64,000 nt of DNA from Chryseobacterium lathyri (GTDB taxonomy: Bacteria; Bacteroidota; Bacteroidia; Flavobacteriales; Weeksellaceae). The position numbers and the translations under genes were made by a program. Location of the stretch: positions 1,178,001 through 1,242,000 of the forward strand of contig NZ_JAUSSF010000001.1 of the NCBI RefSeq assembly GCF_030812195.1, written 5' to 3'. Below the pieces are notes generated by a model that was not told the origin of the DNA, did not search any database, and saw only the letters and a list, made by a program, of their open reading frames with translations. This document shows positions 45,392-53,641 of this stretch, one piece after another. Every line of letters starts with the position of its first letter. Position 1 is the stretch's first letter.

Positions 45392-46726
45392 TTATTTATT
45401 AAAATTGAAAGTGGCATTAGCTCTCTCCAGCTCTGCAAAAGCAATCCAGGAATTATAGAGGGAAATATTGGCATTCAGCTGAGTATTGACCACCTGATTT
45501 TGGGCATCCAGCAATTCGATGTAGATCGCCATTCCTTCTTTGTACAGTTTGGTAACATCACCATTGTATTTTTTGGCTGTTTCCTTTTGCTTCTTGTCCG
45601 ATTCATACTGTTCCAATGCTGATTTCAAATTGTTTTGGGAAACCTCGAACTGCAACAGCAACTGCTGTTTTACATTGTCGATCTGGGAATTGATCTTTTT
45701 GCTGTCCTCATCAACCTGTTTCAGCTTATATTTGTTTTTGTTGCCTGAAAAGATGTTCCATTCCAGACTCAGACCGGCGAAATAGTAGCGGGACGATTTA
45801 TCAACTTTAAAATCAAAATCCTGCAACCCCAGATCTGCAAATCCGCTTAATTTTGGAAACCAGTTGGACTTTGTCAATTGATAAACATTTTCATTGATCT
45901 CTTTCGCCTGTCCTAGTTGTTTCAATTCTTCTCTGTTGCTGGTATTTTCTGCAATCAATTCAGTTGGCAATTCCATATTTTCATCGATTTCGATTTCTGA
46001 ATCAAGCTTTTGATTTAAAAGAAAATTGAAATAGGATCCTGCGTTTTTGCTTGTGTTTTTTGCCGTTTCAAGATTCGCCTCGATTCTCGTTACTTCATTA
46101 TCACTTCTGAGAACCGCCGTTCTGTTGATTTTGTCATTATTAAAAAGCGATTTGTTCACTCTCTGATTTTCTTTGACAATGGCCAATGCGTTTTCATAAA
46201 TTCTGATACCTTCCACCGACTGCAGATATTTGTAATAGGCAATTTTTATTTCTTTGACCAATTCGCGCTGATAAATTTCCAATTCGATCTTTTGTAAAGT
46301 CATTTGTTGAGCCTTGATCTTTTTATTGTAGATGATTTCATAATTCAAAAGAGGCATCGTCGTGTGAAGCTTGACATCATAGAAATTATTTGGATTGATC
46401 AGCACCGACTGATTCTGCAATTGCGGAAAGGCGTTGGAATTCGTGATCTGATTTAACGTGCTGTACACAGGATTCAGCATATCCCCGATCGGAATATCAA
46501 TAGTTCTCCCACCGTCTGCAACGGTGTAATTGGTGACAAAAGCGACATTCGGAGAAAACAGTGACTGTGCTTCCTTCAGGGCATAAAGGCTTTTATTGAT
46601 GTCAAAGTTTTTCTGTTTGATAACTTCGTTATTTTCGAGACCGATTTCTATGTATCGGTCGAGATGGCTTTGACCAGACCCAAGAAACCCGAGGCATAAC
46701 AGAACCATTAATGATAAATTTTTCAT
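45392..46726 (-). CDS. TolC-family outer membrane efflux protein
   Basis: The 444-aa protein has a signal peptide (LMVLLCLGFLGSG) and two tandem TolC-type repeats: long helices (KEIKIAYYKYLQSVEGIRIYENALAIV and YNGDVTKLYKEGMAIYIELLDAQNQVV) around strand segments (YYFAGLSLEWNIFSG). It forms the outer-membrane duct of the RND pump encoded downstream. It is the first gene of the operon. I use ATG 46726; ATG 46738 is also possible. A TGAACATTGTTCA palindrome at 46750-46762 lies directly before the start. Confidence 0.93.
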   Translation of the reverse strand: MKNLSLMVLLCLGFLGSGQSHLDRYIEIGLENNEVIKQKNFDINKSLYALKEAQSLFSPNVAFVTNYTVADGGRTIDIPIGDMLNPVYSTLNQITNSNAFPQLQNQSVLINPNNFYDVKLHTTMPLLNYEIIYNKKIKAQQMTLQKIELEIYQRELVKEIKIAYYKYLQSVEGIRIYENALAIVKENQRVNKSLFNNDKINRTAVLRSDNEVTRIEANLETAKNTSKNAGSYFNFLLNQKLDSEIEIDENMELPTELIAENTSNREELKQLGQAKEINENVYQLTKSNWFPKLSGFADLGLQDFDFKVDKSSRYYFAGLSLEWNIFSGNKNKYKLKQVDEDSKKINSQIDNVKQQLLLQFEVSQNNLKSALEQYESDKKQKETAKKYNGDVTKLYKEGMAIYIELLDAQNQVVNTQLNANISLYNSWIAFAELERANATFNFNK

Positions 46727-46749
46727 TGGTAAATACATTGTTTATATTT

Positions 46750-46762
46750 TGAACATTGTTCA
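46750..46762. promoter_or_regulatory. TetR-regulon palindrome upstream of the RND operon
   Basis: TGAAC-ATT-GTTCA is a 5-3-5 palindrome just before the TolC-like gene. The same sequence class recurs at 48232-48244 (TGAAT-ATT-GTTCA) and 48916-48928 (TGAAC-AGC-GTTCA), each in a promoter of a linked gene. The TetR protein encoded at 48263 is the likely ligand (inference). Confidence 0.75.
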
Positions 46763-47145
46763 TATATTTAGTAAAAAAAATAGCTTTTAGCTTTCCTTTA
46801 TTTTTGTTAGAATCTAGGCTTCAAGAGCATCCCGATTTTTTATATTTTCTTCTCTCATAATTTCAAATCATCTAAAACGTTTTCTCACAATTCATACAGT
46901 TACTACACAACCACAATATCAAAATCATCAACCTCCACAAATCCACGATGAAATCTGCAGGAGAAATTATTTTGATCCTATAACAAAGCAAGATTTGATT
47001 ATACTTTATGATTTCCATCTAAAGACGGCAATTAAATCTTTCCGGAGGAAATAAGTCAGGAAAGAAATTGATTAGAGAATAGAATGAAGAGAGCCCGAAA
47101 GACATTTATCATATCAAATTGTTTAATGAAAGTTAATCGGTTGAT
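46763..47145. other. Intergenic stretch without a recognised gene
   Basis: About 380 bp of low-GC sequence separates the flavoprotein gene stop from the RND operon. No frame with protein-like composition stands out on either strand, and no clear hairpin or repeat was found. It probably holds the RND operon promoter. Confidence 0.4.
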
Positions 47146-48147
47146 CTATAAAAACATTTCAGCTGATAACTCAGAATTAACTTTAACTCCCGCAAGCGTT
47201 CCAGAAGAAACGGCTAATGAAACTGCTCTTAACGGGTTACAGTTGTCACCTACAGCATAAATATTATCCACAGTGGTCTTTTGAGAATCATCGATTTTAA
47301 TCAGACCGGTATCTGTCATCTCGCATCCTAGTTCCTGTGGAATGCTACAATGTTGTCGGAATGGAACCGGTGCATACATTGCTTCAAAACTCTCTGCTGT
47401 ACCATCAGAAAAAATGATTTTATTGACATATCCATTATGGTGTTCTATTTCCGAAATTTTTTTCTCAATTATTTTTATGTCATTTTTCTCAAGCGTAGCA
47501 ATACCATTTATATCACCGGCAGTTTTACCTGACGTGATTAAAGTAACATCATCGGTCAGGTTCTTAATTAATGATGTAAAATGTATTAAACGATCACCAT
47601 CCGCTAAAATTGCTGTTTTTTTGTTTCTGAACTCATATCCGTGACAGTAAGGACAGTGTATAACGGATATACCCCAGCATTCTTCGAAACCTTTGATATC
47701 ATGCATGGTATCTAAAATTCCCGAAGCAAAAATCAGTTTTTTACTTTTAAATGATTTGCCATCTGAAGTCTTGATTAAAAAGCCTTCCGATATTTTGTTT
47801 CCATTAACTGCGAATCCACTGTAAAATTCAATGGTAGGATATTTAGAAACCTCTTCTTTAGCTATTTTCGCAATTTCTCCCGGAGGCATGCCGTCTCTCG
47901 TTAAGAAATTTTGCGAATGAGGGGTTTGTTTATTACAAGGATTTCCACTGTCAATAATTAAGACATTTCTCAAAGAACGTCCGAGTGTCATGGCAGAAGA
48001 GAGTCCTGCGTAGCTGCCACCTACGATAATTACGTCGTACAATTTTTCATTATTGAGTCCCATATCAATGCTTTTAAAAAAGACAGAAGGCGCGGAAATC
48101 GCCAAAAATGCGATGGATCCGTTTTTAATAAAAAATCTTCTGTCCAT
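47146..48147 (-). CDS. Exported thioredoxin-reductase-like flavoprotein
   Basis: The 333-aa protein starts MDRRFFIKNGSIAFLAISAP, a twin-arginine-like signal (R-R-x-F-x-K then a hydrophobic stretch). The fold follows with YDVIIVGGSYAGLSSAM (FAD loop), HCPYCHGYEF (redox CxxC, Cys-Pro-Tyr-Cys) and NIYAVGDNCNP at the end (FAD-binding). That is a thioredoxin-reductase-like pyridine nucleotide disulfide oxidoreductase. The usual second Rossmann NADPH loop is visible as AILADGDRLIHF but weak. A Tat signal on such an enzyme is uncommon. It has its own TGAATATTGTTCA palindrome at 48232-48244. Confidence 0.82.
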   Translation of the reverse strand: MDRRFFIKNGSIAFLAISAPSVFFKSIDMGLNNEKLYDVIIVGGSYAGLSSAMTLGRSLRNVLIIDSGNPCNKQTPHSQNFLTRDGMPPGEIAKIAKEEVSKYPTIEFYSGFAVNGNKISEGFLIKTSDGKSFKSKKLIFASGILDTMHDIKGFEECWGISVIHCPYCHGYEFRNKKTAILADGDRLIHFTSLIKNLTDDVTLITSGKTAGDINGIATLEKNDIKIIEKKISEIEHHNGYVNKIIFSDGTAESFEAMYAPVPFRQHCSIPQELGCEMTDTGLIKIDDSQKTTVDNIYAVGDNCNPLRAVSLAVSSGTLAGVKVNSELSAEMFL

Positions 48148-48231
48148 AATTATTATATATTTAAATGTGTATGTTGAAAATTTTCTCACAAGAACTAATA
48201 ATTTCTTGTAGCCAACACATTGTTTTTATTT

Positions 48232-48244
48232 TGAATATTGTTCA
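48232..48244. promoter_or_regulatory. TetR-regulon palindrome upstream of the flavoprotein gene
   Basis: TGAAT-ATT-GTTCA differs from the RND-operon copy at one base. It lies 84 bp before the flavoprotein start and 18 bp after the TetR stop, so it would be placed to control the flavoprotein only. Confidence 0.65.
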
Positions 48245-48262
48245 TTTTCAACAAAAAAAAAA

Positions 48263-48880
48263 TTACAGTTTTTCTAATATTTTTAAGTACTCATTATAAC
48301 CTTCCGCCAGGATGGTATCGGGACTGCTGAATTTAACTCCTTTCGTTCTGTGACGAATTTCCAGACAGCACATACCGTGTACCAAACTCCAGATCATAAA
48401 AGACAATGCTTCAGAATTATGACCGTGAAAATATCCCTGCTTCATGCATTCCTCGACCGTGTTTTTTAAGTAGCCGAATGTTTCAGTTCCTTCTGGCCAA
48501 AGGTTATTTTTCTGTTCTTCGAGATATTCCATTGGAGCTTTCAAGTTGAACATTAAATCGTACATTTCAGAATTTTCCATGGCAAATTTCATGTAGACAG
48601 ACCCCATTCTTCTAAGCCTTTGCATAGGATCATCTAATTTGAAAAGGTCTTTAAAAACTTTTCCCAGTTCTTGAAAACCAATAGAATGCAAGTCGTGGAA
48701 AATAGCATTTTTATCCTTGAAATACACATAAACAGTACCCACGCTATAATTAATTTCGTCCGCAATATTTCTTATCGTAGTGTATTCGATACCTTTTTCC
48801 ACAAACAGCTTCTTAGCACCATTTAGAATCAACAATCTCAATGCTTCCTTCTCTTTCAGTTTTCTTTCTTTGATACTCAT
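48263..48880 (-). CDS. TetR-family transcriptional regulator
   Basis: The 205-aa protein has an N-terminal TetR HTH (LLILNGAKKLFVEKGIEYTTIRNIADEINYSVGTVYVYFKDKNAIF) and a helical ligand domain with a TetR_C-like start (YLEEQKNNLWPEGTETF). It is encoded among three minus-strand units that share one palindrome type, and a copy sits 36 bp before its own start at 48916-48928. It therefore probably represses itself, the RND operon and the flavoprotein (inference). The inducer is unknown, but efflux control points to toxic hydrophobic compounds. Confidence 0.93.
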   Translation of the reverse strand: MSIKERKLKEKEALRLLILNGAKKLFVEKGIEYTTIRNIADEINYSVGTVYVYFKDKNAIFHDLHSIGFQELGKVFKDLFKLDDPMQRLRRMGSVYMKFAMENSEMYDLMFNLKAPMEYLEEQKNNLWPEGTETFGYLKNTVEECMKQGYFHGHNSEALSFMIWSLVHGMCCLEIRHRTKGVKFSSPDTILAEGYNEYLKILEKL

Positions 48881-48915
48881 ACAAGAATTTATAATGCAAA
48901 TATATAAACTTTTTT

Positions 48916-48928
48916 TGAACAGCGTTCA
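48916..48928. promoter_or_regulatory. TetR-regulon palindrome in the tetR promoter
   Basis: TGAAC-AGC-GTTCA lies 36 bp before the tetR start codon and 74 bp before the thiolase start. It is the third copy of the shared palindrome. Confidence 0.72.
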
Positions 48929-48936
48929 CTTTTTTA

Positions 48937-48966
48937 AAAAAAATATACCGATTGGTATATTTTTTT
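48937..48966. promoter_or_regulatory. Perfect 13-bp inverted repeat TATACCGATTGGTATA in the tetR/thiolase gap
   Basis: Seven A then TATACC (48937-48949), spacer GATT, then GGTATA and seven T (48954-48966) form perfect 13-bp arms. It lies 37-66 bp upstream of the thiolase ATG and within the divergent promoter region. It could be a second operator (different from the TGAAC palindrome) or a site for the same TetR with another arrangement. A -7-like TATATTTA (one mismatch) follows at 48969-48976. Confidence 0.65.
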
Positions 48967-49002
48967 ATATATTTACCTCATCTAACATTTAATATATAAT
49001 CA

Positions 49003-50178
49003 ATGAAAGACATTTATATCATAGCCGCAAAAAGAACACCTATCGGCAGTTTAATGGGCAGCCTGTCGGGATACAGTGCAACGGAATTGGGTGCCATTAC
49101 AATTAAAAATGCATATCTAAGTATAAATTTAGCACCTGAAATTATCGACAGCGTTTACATGGGTAATGTTCTCAGTGCCGGAGTCGGACAGTCTCCTGCA
49201 AGACAGACAGCCATATTTGCTCATATTCCTGAAACCAGCGATGCCACTACTATTAATAAGGTTTGTGCATCCGGCCTAAAAGCGACAATCATAGGTGCAC
49301 AACAGATCCTGACCGAAACTGATCATATTGTTGTTACCGGCGGAATGGAAAGTATGAGCAATGTACCTCACTATTCTTATATCAGAAAAGGAACAAAACT
49401 GGGTGATATACCAATGACAGATGGAATGACTAAAGACGGTCTGTGGGATGTCTATAATGATTTTCATATGGGAAGCGCGGCGGAGCTGGGCGTGAAAAAA
49501 TACGGACATACAAGACAGCAGCTTGACGAATATGCATTAAACTCTTACAGAAAAGCTCAGCAGGCAACCACTGAAGGTAAATTTAAAAATGAGATGATCA
49601 GTGTTCCGATACGCAGTAAAAAAGAACTTTCTGAATTCACACTGGATGAAGATATCTATAAACTGATTCCTGAAAAAGTTTCACAGCTTAAGCCGGTTTT
49701 TGAAGAGGATGTTTTTTTGACGGCAGCCAATTCGAGCAATCTTAACGACGGTGCAGCAGCTTTGATTCTGGCTTCTGAGGAAGCGGTGAAAAAATATGAT
49801 CTTCAGCCAATGGCAAAAATAATATCCTTCGCAGATGCTGCACAGGCGCCGGAATGGTTTACCACATCACCATCACTTGCCATTGAAAAAGCTTTGAAGA
49901 AGGCTTCTCTATCTCTATCCGAAATAGACTATTTTGAAATTAACGAAGCGTATGCATCCGTGATTTTGTCCAATCAGATGATTTTAGGTTATGATTTAGA
50001 CAAAGTAAATGTATACGGAGGTGCTGTTGCATTGGGACATCCGATCGGGGCGTCCGGAGCAAGAATTATTGTCACACTGCTCAATGTTCTGAATCAGGAA
50101 AAAGGAAAGTATGGAGTAGCCAGTATTTGCAATGGTGGCGGTGGTGCTTCTGCAATTGTTGTGGAGAATTTGATGTAA
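49003..50178 (+). CDS. Acetyl-CoA C-acyltransferase (thiolase)
   Basis: The 391-aa protein has the full thiolase set: catalytic Cys88 in INKVCASGLKA, NEAYAS, GHPIGASGARI with the active-site His near residue 349, and the second Cys in SICNGGGGAS near residue 379. It condenses two acetyl-CoA or cleaves 3-ketoacyl-CoA, in the cytoplasm. Sequence alone does not separate acetoacetyl-CoA thiolase from fatty-acid thiolase. It is divergent from tetR and monocistronic, so its expression may respond to the same TetR or to the repeat at 48937. Confidence 0.94.
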   Translation: MKDIYIIAAKRTPIGSLMGSLSGYSATELGAITIKNAYLSINLAPEIIDSVYMGNVLSAGVGQSPARQTAIFAHIPETSDATTINKVCASGLKATIIGAQQILTETDHIVVTGGMESMSNVPHYSYIRKGTKLGDIPMTDGMTKDGLWDVYNDFHMGSAAELGVKKYGHTRQQLDEYALNSYRKAQQATTEGKFKNEMISVPIRSKKELSEFTLDEDIYKLIPEKVSQLKPVFEEDVFLTAANSSNLNDGAAALILASEEAVKKYDLQPMAKIISFADAAQAPEWFTTSPSLAIEKALKKASLSLSEIDYFEINEAYASVILSNQMILGYDLDKVNVYGGAVALGHPIGASGARIIVTLLNVLNQEKGKYGVASICNGGGGASAIVVENLM

Positions 50179-50324
50179 TTTATACGGTCATTAAAATAAA
50201 ATCTATTTCTAACCTTTTTGCAGGAACAACATTAATGCACTGCCTCTTATAAATAGGTGCAGCAATATGAAATCCTGTTTTAAATATGATGATATATGAA
50301 ACTGATGCTAAAAACAACATATCA

Positions 50325-51137
50325 TCAGTGGGAAGCCAACTCTCTTGGAGTGATGCCAAATTCCTTTTTAAAGGCGTAGGAAAAATGAGACAGATTTTCA
50401 AAACCCACTTCAAAGTAAATGTCAATCGGTTTCCTTTTTTGCTCGGTCAGCTGAAATCTGGCAAGCTCTAGCCGCTTTTGAGTGAGCCATTTCTGCGGGG
50501 TAGTATTAAAAGCTTTTTTAAAATCCCGTTTGAAGGTTGTCAGGCTTCTTCCCGTAAGGTAGCTGAACTTTTCCAGTGGCATGTTGAACATAAAGTTCTT
50601 CTGCATAAACTCCACGAGATTGATCTTATGGGGCTCGGAAAAATCAGATAATATGGAATCTACATCACCATTAACAGTTCGCAGGATCGTGACAGCCTCC
50701 CTGATCTTTAATTGTGAAAGTTCCGGTGGAAGCTGGTATTCAAGGTTGAAGTAAGGAATCATTGAGTCGAAGAAACTGTCAAAAAGAGGACTTTTCCCCA
50801 GCCTTACGATATGGTCCGTTTTGGATACAGAATTGACTAGACTTGGATTAGCTTCGTAAAATGACCTTAGAATATTGTGGCTAAGTTTCACAACGATGGC
50901 CTTGTAAGGCTCACCGTCTTTATCAGATTTTACTAGGAGTGCCAAACGGTTTCGGGGAAGAAGGTACGTATCTCCTGCCCCGAAAACATAGGTTTTGTCT
51001 GACTGAATCACCTTTAGCTCTCCTGACAGGACGCGTACCACTGAATGCTCTTCAGCTGTCAGTTCCGTACTATGCTTCGAGGTTCCACTGCACGTAAAGA
51101 CGATGCTGGCGTTCTCGTTGGTCTGTTTTGTTATCAT
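50325..51137 (-). CDS. AraC-family transcriptional regulator
   Basis: The 270-aa protein has a cupin-like N-terminus (VVRVLSGELKVIQSDKTYVFGAGDTYLLP) and a C-terminal double HTH (LEKFSYLTGRSLTTFKRDFKKAFNTTPQKWL and PIDIYFEVGFENLSHFSYAFKKEFGITPREL). ATG 51137 is used; the longer frame adds 17 residues. It lies 55 bp after an SDR gene on the same strand and ends 146 bp from the convergent thiolase. Ligand unknown. Regulation of the SDR it accompanies is likely. Confidence 0.9.
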   Translation of the reverse strand: MITKQTNENASIVFTCSGTSKHSTELTAEEHSVVRVLSGELKVIQSDKTYVFGAGDTYLLPRNRLALLVKSDKDGEPYKAIVVKLSHNILRSFYEANPSLVNSVSKTDHIVRLGKSPLFDSFFDSMIPYFNLEYQLPPELSQLKIREAVTILRTVNGDVDSILSDFSEPHKINLVEFMQKNFMFNMPLEKFSYLTGRSLTTFKRDFKKAFNTTPQKWLTQKRLELARFQLTEQKRKPIDIYFEVGFENLSHFSYAFKKEFGITPRELASH

Positions 51138-51192
51138 TATTACAAATTTTAAAAAAATACCAAAGCTCCGATCGGGAGCCTTGGCCAATTAA

Positions 51193-52218
51193 TTATTTAA
51201 CATCAAACTTCGTTCCTATCAGTTCTTCACTCAGGGTCCAAAGTTTCCGGGCAGCTTCCGGATCGACCGCAAATGAGGCCACACCTCCCGCTCCCGCCGG
51301 ACTTTCTACATCCTTATTACTGGCGGTATAATCTGCCACTTCAACATCCTGAAGATAAACCCCGCCGATATTCTGAAGTTTAGGATTTGTTGCTGCCCAA
51401 ACCGTGGTTGCCGCACCTTCCTCTATTGTCTTTTCGATCTTTTTCATCGCCTCTTGGGCCTCAACGTTCGGAGTTCCGTCCGGATGTACTGCACCAATTG
51501 TTACGAAATCCTCAAAGGTCAAAAATCTGGAGAGGTTTGTCGCCATTATCAGACCCGGATGAATTGCGTAAGAACGGACCCCGAATGGCTGCGCTCTTTT
51601 GTCAAGCTCTACAGTGAAGAGTACGTTGGCTGTCTTGGATTGTCCGTATGCTTTAAACTTGTCATATTCTCTTTCATTGTAATTGACATCGTCAAAATGA
51701 ATGGGCGAAGTATGGTGGGCCGAAGAGGAGACATTCACTACTCTTGCTCCATCTGCTTTTTTCAGAGCTTCCCACAAATTAGCAGTCAGTTGAAAGTGGC
51801 CTAAGTGATTGGTCGCAAACTGCCCCTCATAACCACGCTCATCGCGCTGAAACGGTGTCCACATCACCCCTGCGTTATTGATCAACATATGGAGTGGGCT
51901 TCCGGAAGCATTGAACTTTTTGGCAAAAGCGATGATCGTTGCCGGCTCCGTCAGGTTCATGTGTTCCACTTCGACATTGGAAATTCCCTCAAGGTTAGCC
52001 TTTGCCTTCTCAGTATCTCTTGCCGGTACAATCACCTGAGCACCTGCAAAGGCCAGTGTTTTGGTGATCTCCAGTCCAAGTCCGCCATCTCCACCGGTTA
52101 CGATGGCAATTTTACCTGTAAGATTAATTCCTTTAATGACATCTTTGGTCGTTGATTTTGCGTTGAAGCCGGAGCCTATGGTATTCTGTAATGCTCCTTT
52201 GTAATTTGTCAATTCCAT
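51193..52218 (-). CDS. SDR-family oxidoreductase, retinol-dehydrogenase-like
   Basis: The 341-aa protein is a long SDR: IAIVTGGDGGLGLEITKTLA (cofactor loop with acidic variant), MLINNAGVMWTPF, VVNVSSSAHHTSPI and YGQSKTANVLF (catalytic Tyr and Lys present), then YAIHPGLIMATNLSRF. The N-terminal 30 residues and C-terminal 50 extend the core, as in the retinol/RDH12-like group of bacteria. It lies upstream of an AraC regulator on the same strand. The natural substrate is unknown; aldehyde or ketone reduction is plausible. Confidence 0.9.
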   Translation of the reverse strand: MELTNYKGALQNTIGSGFNAKSTTKDVIKGINLTGKIAIVTGGDGGLGLEITKTLAFAGAQVIVPARDTEKAKANLEGISNVEVEHMNLTEPATIIAFAKKFNASGSPLHMLINNAGVMWTPFQRDERGYEGQFATNHLGHFQLTANLWEALKKADGARVVNVSSSAHHTSPIHFDDVNYNEREYDKFKAYGQSKTANVLFTVELDKRAQPFGVRSYAIHPGLIMATNLSRFLTFEDFVTIGAVHPDGTPNVEAQEAMKKIEKTIEEGAATTVWAATNPKLQNIGGVYLQDVEVADYTASNKDVESPAGAGGVASFAVDPEAARKLWTLSEELIGTKFDVK

Positions 52219-52596
52219 TTTCTCTGAATTTTATTTTTACAAAGATACAGGCATACAGTAAAATCAATTTTGTTCAAAGGTCCTACTTATTTTGTTTTAA
52301 AGGTCATTACAAATCCGAAATATTAACTTTAATTATTCTCGTGAGAAAAACCACTTTTAATTTTGTTGATAATAAATAGTAGAATCATTGTGCACTTTTA
52401 AACGTACACGTCCACCAATTTTAGTCTAAAAAAAGTCACAAACAGCTAAAGAGCTCCAATTGAAGTCAATTAGCACCATTTTATTTTTTAATGTTCAAAT
52501 AAATTTATCCTAGATTCAACAGACTATATTATAAAAGAAAGCTCCCTTTTTTAGGGAGTTTCTTTGGCTATCGGAATACTGGAGATTAATTATAAA
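52219..52596. other. Intergenic stretch with possible element scar
   Basis: This 378-bp gap holds the fructokinase terminator at 52542-52558, and GTGCACTTTTAAACGTACAC at about 52391-52410, an imperfect palindrome that resembles an insertion-element terminal repeat. No transposase frame is recognisable, so this is only a suggestion. Confidence 0.3.
52542..52558 (-). terminator. Terminator of the fructan operon
   Basis: CTCCCT (52542-52547) pairs with AGGGAG (52553-52558). On the minus strand it is followed by a T-rich stretch (CTTTCTTTT), placed 38 bp after the fructokinase stop, as expected at the end of the operon. Confidence 0.7.
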
Positions 52597-53508
52597 TCAA
52601 AAAGCGTTCTGCTTCAGAAATATCTCTATTTCAGAATTTTCAATCTTAGGGTTTGCACCGGAATAACTTGCGACCAAAGCACCGACAGCGCTGGCAAAAT
52701 TTAAAGCTTCATCAGGATTTTGATCTGAAAGCAATTTTGCAATCAGGCTGGCCAAGAAAGAATCTCCTGCACCTACTGTATCTGCTACTTTCACGGGATA
52801 GCCTTCGTGTCTATATAATTGATTATTCCATAGCAGTATAGATCCGTGTTTTCCTAAAGTTACACAGATTGCTGGTGTGCTTGTTTTTTCTGATATAAAT
52901 TTGATGTTTGACTCCAGGTCCTCGGATTCAAATTTCATTCCGGCAGCAATTTCCAGTATTTCCTCATCATTAAATTTGATAAAGTCTGCCCTGCTCATAA
53001 GCTTTTCGATAAGTTGAATATTGTAAAAGGGCTTTCTGAGATTCACATCGAAAACTTTAAACATTTTATCATTGGAATCTAATAGGGAGAAAAGTGTTTT
53101 TTGGGAAACATCATTTCTGCAGGCAAGGCTTCCATAGAAAAAAACATCGGCCTTCTTTACGGTATCCATTATTTTTTCGTCAACAGTAATAAAATCCCAC
53201 GCAGAAGGAAATTTAATCTCGTACGTTGCTGAACCACGTTCATTTAAGGAGACCTGAACAATTCCTGTCTCATATTCCGAAGAAACAATGATTGCGGTAT
53301 TTTCAAGAGCATTTTTTTGAGTATAATTGAGAATTACTTTGCCATCTTCATCATTTCCTACGGCACTGATCATAGTTACCGGAAAGCCATACGAAGCTGT
53401 TCTGAGAGCCAGATTGAGAGGAGCACCCCCGATTTTTTTCTCTTCTCCGAAAACGTCGAAAAGTACTTCTCCAAAACTTATTACATTAATTTTCTTATTG
53501 ATAAACAT
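52597..53508 (-). CDS. PfkB-family carbohydrate kinase, probable fructokinase
   Basis: The 303-aa protein has the ribokinase-family start ISFGEVLFDVFGEEKKIGGAPLNLALR and the C-terminal ATP-binding VADTVGAGDSFLASLIAKL with the GAGDS catalytic base. It phosphorylates fructose released by the GH32 enzyme, bringing it into glycolysis. It is the last gene of the fructan operon, 133 bp after SusD, and is followed by a terminator. Fructose is inferred from the operon context; the family includes other sugar kinases. Confidence 0.88.
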   Translation of the reverse strand: MFINKKINVISFGEVLFDVFGEEKKIGGAPLNLALRTASYGFPVTMISAVGNDEDGKVILNYTQKNALENTAIIVSSEYETGIVQVSLNERGSATYEIKFPSAWDFITVDEKIMDTVKKADVFFYGSLACRNDVSQKTLFSLLDSNDKMFKVFDVNLRKPFYNIQLIEKLMSRADFIKFNDEEILEIAAGMKFESEDLESNIKFISEKTSTPAICVTLGKHGSILLWNNQLYRHEGYPVKVADTVGAGDSFLASLIAKLLSDQNPDEALNFASAVGALVASYSGANPKIENSEIEIFLKQNAF

Positions 53509-53641
53509 TAATTGGGATTTTTGATATTGATATTATAGAATAGTCTCTGAAGAAATAAAAATACTTCAATTTCTATTAATACTATTAAATTCTGTTGGTG
53601 AACTTTATTTTTATAAATATAGTTCCCATTTGTGCATTGTT

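Noticed and set aside
50180..50425. 81-aa minus-strand frame after the thiolase
   Set aside because: It overlaps the AraC gene in another frame and has no recognisable features.
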